A stretch of DNA of 6,968 bases from Microbacteriaceae bacterium (lineage in GTDB: Bacteria; Actinomycetota; Actinomycetes; Actinomycetales; Microbacteriaceae), in NCBI GenBank assembly GCA_011620705.1, contig WOYR01000061.1:1-6968 (forward strand), in the 5' to 3' direction. Position 1 is the first letter of the stretch. Each line of letters opens with the position of its first letter. Positions 6,168-6,968 of this stretch are shown here, piece by piece. A model generated the notes under the pieces. That model did not search any database. It was given only the letters and a program-made list of their open reading frames with translations, and was not told where the DNA came from. The position numbers and the translations under genes are program-made.

Positions 6168-6968
6168 TCAGGCTAGTGGGCGTTGCGGGATGGAGGCGGT
6201 GAGCATGGCGCGGGCCTGCGCCACGCGCTCCGGGTGATCCGCCTCGATCCACCGAGCCGCCGTGTACCGCCCGAACCACCCCACCTGCCGCCGCGCGTAA
6301 CGGCGGGTCAGGGCGGCGGACTGCCCGATCGCCTCGGATTCGGAGAGCATCCCGTCCAGCTGGGCCAGCGCCTGCGCGTAGCCGATCGCGCGGGCCGCCG
6401 TCGCGCCCAGACCGGCGGGACGCAGGCTCGCGGCCTCCTCGACCAGGCCATCGCGCCACATCCCGGCGACGCGCGCGTCCAGGCGCTCGACCAGGGCCGC
6501 ACGGTCGGCGCGCAGAGCGATGGTGGCAGTGGGCCGCCAGAGCTCGTCCTCGCTGGGCAGCCCGGCACCGAAGGGCTCGCCGGTGATCGCCACGACCTCG
6601 AGCGCGCGGACCAGCCGGCGCCCGTTGCGCGGCCCGATGGCCCGCGCGGCGACCGGATCGACCGCCTGCAACCGGCGGTGCAGGGTACCGGGGCCCTGCT
6701 CCGACAGCTCTCCCTCCAGTTGCTCGCGCACCACGGGGTCGTGGCCGGGGAATCGGAAGTCGTAGAGCACGCTGGACACGTAGAGGCCGCTGCCGCCGAC
6801 CAGGATGGGCACGGCATCCCGGCTCAGAATGCCGTCGATGGCCGCGCGCGCCTCGAGTTGGTATGCGGCGGCGCTCGCCTCCTCGCTGGGCGCGAGCACG
6901 TCGAGCAGGTGGTGCGGGATGCCGCGGCGCTCGTGCGGCGGGACCTTCGCGGTGCCGATGTCCATGCC
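6168..6968 (-). CDS. miaA: tRNA dimethylallyltransferase MiaA (N-terminus beyond the right edge)
   Basis: MiaA transfers a dimethylallyl group from DMAPP to N6 of adenine 37 in tRNAs that read codons beginning with U, which MiaB may later methylthiolate. 266 residues are visible, lacking about the first 40-45, which include the P-loop. The visible part opens with GMDIGTAK, normally preceded by DSxQxY in this family, so the Met at 6965 is internal and not the start. Further marks are the PHHLLDV segment, the GGSGLYV motif (variant of GGTGLY), RNGRRLVRALEV, ARAIGYAQ, and the C-terminal RRYARRQVGWFGR. The stop is TGA at 6170-6168. The gene is followed directly by dapF on the same strand, and the two probably form one operon. 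Confidence 0.96.
   Translation of the reverse strand, partial: GMDIGTAKVPPHERRGIPHHLLDVLAPSEEASAAAYQLEARAAIDGILSRDAVPILVGGSGLYVSSVLYDFRFPGHDPVVREQLEGELSEQGPGTLHRRLQAVDPVAARAIGPRNGRRLVRALEVVAITGEPFGAGLPSEDELWRPTATIALRADRAALVERLDARVAGMWRDGLVEEAASLRPAGLGATAARAIGYAQALAQLDGMLSESEAIGQSAALTRRYARRQVGWFGRYTAARWIEADHPERVAQARAMLTASIPQRPLA
6170..6175 (-). promoter_or_regulatory. Possible -10 element for dapF (TAGCCT) inside the end of miaA
   Basis: On the minus strand TAGCCT ends exactly 6 nt before the dapF GTG start. It spans the last codons and stop of miaA. The arrangement is the same as that before the methyltransferase gene (TAGGTT, 6 nt, start codon). No -35 match is seen 17-18 bp upstream. With no Shine-Dalgarno before dapF, a leaderless transcript from within the operon is plausible but unproven. 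Confidence 0.4.

Noticed and set aside
6965..6965. Met at 6965 as the start of miaA
   Set aside because: The family has this Met inside the conserved segment following the P-loop, and the frame is open to the window edge, so the gene is truncated by the window.

Overview
The window is high-GC DNA, dense with genes, from an actinobacterium. The recognisable proteins (HflX, MiaA, DapF, and a zinc-ribbon polytopic membrane protein) look most like those of Microbacteriaceae, for example Microbacterium. That genus-level placement is inferred from protein character and gene order, not from a search. There are five protein genes, of which two (hflX at the left edge and miaA at the right edge) run off the window. 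No RNA gene, insertion sequence, phage gene or CRISPR array was seen.

Layout from left to right: hflX on the minus strand (N-terminal 212 codons only); a 42-bp divergent promoter region; a small class I SAM-dependent methyltransferase on the plus strand; a 91-bp gap; a 1271-residue membrane protein with an N-terminal zinc ribbon on the plus strand, filling more than half of the window; a 51-bp convergent gap made largely of a 17-bp tandem repeat; then dapF and miaA, both on the minus strand and separated by 4 bp, transcribed miaA to dapF. No gene-free stretch exceeds 300 bases.

The region joins tRNA modification (MiaA), cell-wall and lysine precursor synthesis (DapF), a probable rRNA or related RNA methyltransferase, and a ribosome-associated GTPase (HflX). 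The neighbourhood miaA-dapF-hflX is a familiar actinobacterial housekeeping block. The giant membrane protein sits between dapF and the methyltransferase and is the least understood gene here.

The most notable sequence signals are: a recurring TAG-N2-T hexamer placed 6 to 9 nt before the start codons of three genes, which fits leaderless or nearly leaderless transcripts; a 17-bp tandem repeat generated from the last codons of dapF, of which only one copy keeps the stop codon; and an in-frame 15-bp minisatellite in the N-terminal extension of HflX. I found no convincing undescribed defence, mobile or biosynthetic system.
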